A stretch of DNA of 64,000 nt, from assembly GCF_001278075.1 (NCBI RefSeq), contig NZ_CP011340.1, positions 1,116,001-1,180,000 on the forward strand, given 5' to 3'. How positions within the stretch are numbered: position 1 is the stretch's first letter; every line of letters begins with the position of its first letter. The position numbers and the translations under genes are program-made. The notes under the pieces were generated by a model. It was not told the DNA's origin. It did no database searches and was given only the letters and a program-made list of their open reading frames with translations. Origin of the DNA: Streptomyces pristinaespiralis. GTDB lineage: Bacteria > Actinomycetota > Actinomycetes > Streptomycetales > Streptomycetaceae. This document shows, piece by piece, positions 63,168-64,000 of the stretch.

Positions 63168-64000
63168 TCATCTCTTTCGTACGACGACGAAGTCCGCCAG
63201 CGCGACGAGCTGCGCGCGGACCCGTTCCGGCATGTCGACGCGGTCGAGGGCCTCGATCGCGACGGCGTGCTGCCGCCGAGCCTCCTGGGAGGTCCACTCC
63301 CGGCCGCCGGCCTCCTCGATCAGAGCCGCCCGGGTGGCGAACTCCTCCTCGGAGAAACTGTCGAAGTCGCTGCTCTTGGCGTCGGCGGCGAGCAGTCCGC
63401 CGAGCCGCTCGGAGGCCGGGCCGCCGGCCGCGAGTGCCGCGACGACCGGCAGGGACTTCTTGCGCTGCCGCAGGTCGCTCCAGGTCTGCTTGCCGGTGGC
63501 GACCGGGTCGCCCCAGATGCCGAGCAGGTCGTCGACTGCCTGGAAGGCGAGACCGAGGTGGTAGCCGTACGCCTCCAGCGTGTCGGCGGTCCTCTCGTCG
63601 GCCCCGCCGAGCACCGCGCCGATGGAGACGGCGCAGGCCAGCAGCGCACCGGTCTTGTTGCCCTCCATCTCCAGGCACTCCTCGACGGTGACCCGCTCGC
63701 GGTGCTCGAAGGAGATGTCCTGGGCCTGGCCGTCGATGAGCTTGCGGGACGCGGTGGTGAGCCGGCGGGCGGCCCGCCCGGCCTCCACGGTGCCGCTCTC
63801 CAGCAGCACTTCGTTCGCCACCGCGAACAGCGCGTCGCCGACCAGGATCGCCTGGGCGGGCCCGTGCACCTTCCAGACGGTGTCGCGGTGGCGGCGCTGC
63901 TCGTCGCCGTCCATCAGGTCGTCGTGCAGGAGCGAGAAGTTGTGCACCAGCTCCACGGCGACGGCCCCGGGGATGCCGACCTCGGGCGCGGCACCCGCCG
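63168..64000 (-). CDS. Polyprenyl diphosphate synthase (hopanoid-locus), N-terminus beyond right edge
   Basis: At least 276 residues lie in the window; the start is outside. The first aspartate-rich motif is DDLMD in LVHNFSLLHDDLMD, and the second is the QAVDDLLGIWGD region; both bind Mg2+-diphosphate. Such trans-prenyl chain elongases make C15-C20 or longer diphosphates; in Streptomyces hopanoid loci one sits before the cyclase and probably supplies prenyl precursors. The product chain length cannot be read from the visible part. Confidence 0.9.
   Translation of the reverse strand, partial: AGAAPEVGIPGAVAVELVHNFSLLHDDLMDGDEQRRHRDTVWKVHGPAQAILVGDALFAVANEVLLESGTVEAGRAARRLTTASRKLIDGQAQDISFEHRERVTVEECLEMEGNKTGALLACAVSIGAVLGGADERTADTLEAYGYHLGLAFQAVDDLLGIWGDPVATGKQTWSDLRQRKKSLPVVAALAAGGPASERLGGLLAADAKSSDFDSFSEEEFATRAALIEEAGGREWTSQEARRQHAVAIEALDRVDMPERVRAQLVALADFVVVRKR

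Overview
The window looks like a Streptomyces chromosome. Coding GC is very high with a strong third-position bias. It carries a conservon (histidine kinase-like / roadblock / DUF742 / GTPase set), a hopanoid operon in near-Streptomyces order, an IdeR/DmdR-type iron box, an actinobacterial ydaO riboswitch upstream of an M23 peptidase, and the STM4011-STM4015 gene set. No insertion sequence, integrase, phage gene or CRISPR array was seen.

Layout. (1) 1-15.8 kb: a hydroxamate siderophore locus. A very large NRPS gene (over 4,000 codons, running off the left edge), a siderophore-binding lipoprotein and an ornithine N-monooxygenase lie on the minus strand. A formyltransferase diverges from them, and two iron boxes lie in the shared promoter region. 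(2) 15.8-17.7 kb: a membrane M50 zinc protease and a 121-residue Gly/Ser-rich peptide gene, a candidate peptide-maturation pair. (3) 18.2-24.3 kb: an acetyltransferase, a gene-poor stretch, a RibD-type reductase, tRNA-Pro(GGG), a split transketolase behind a SoxR-like box, an L,D-transpeptidase-like lipoprotein and a hypothetical gene. (4) 24.5-28.4 kb: a STAND-type NTPase with TPR repeats, a second acetyltransferase and a YjbR-type protein. (5) 28.5-36.9 kb: a secreted-type ThuA/sugar-dehydrogenase gene whose 5' end is missing, a TIM-barrel isomerase, an NMT1-type ABC transporter and a LacI regulator. The same 14-bp palindrome occurs at the truncated gene and at the transporter/regulator promoter. 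(6) 37.0-40.8 kb: a conservon with a GAF-domain fifth gene. (7) 41.4-44.1 kb: a metallo-beta-lactamase-fold hydrolase, an AhpD-like protein and a TetR regulator. (8) 44.2-51.0 kb: a DUF6745 protein and a small partner, divergent from the five-gene STM4015-STM4011 operon (LRR protein, ATP-grasp-like protein, sulfatase-fold hydrolase and two radical SAM enzymes). (9) 51.1-57.8 kb: an ArsR remnant, an SGNH hydrolase, a LysM/M23 peptidase with riboswitch, a GH36 alpha-galactosidase, a tyrosine phosphatase, a small membrane protein and an XRE-cupin regulator. (10) 57.9-64.0 kb: hopanoid genes (aminotransferase, HpnH, HpnG, squalene-hopene cyclase and a polyprenyl synthase cut by the right edge).

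The siderophore genes should act together under iron control: hydroxylation and formylation of ornithine, NRPS assembly, and re-uptake through the lipoprotein. The hopanoid genes form one pathway: cyclisation, C35 extension with adenosine, then adenine removal and side-chain amination. The least-described systems are the Gly/Ser-rich peptide with its M50 protease, and the STM4011-4015 island with its divergent DUF6745 pair. All function calls come from reading motifs and from family knowledge; no database search was run.
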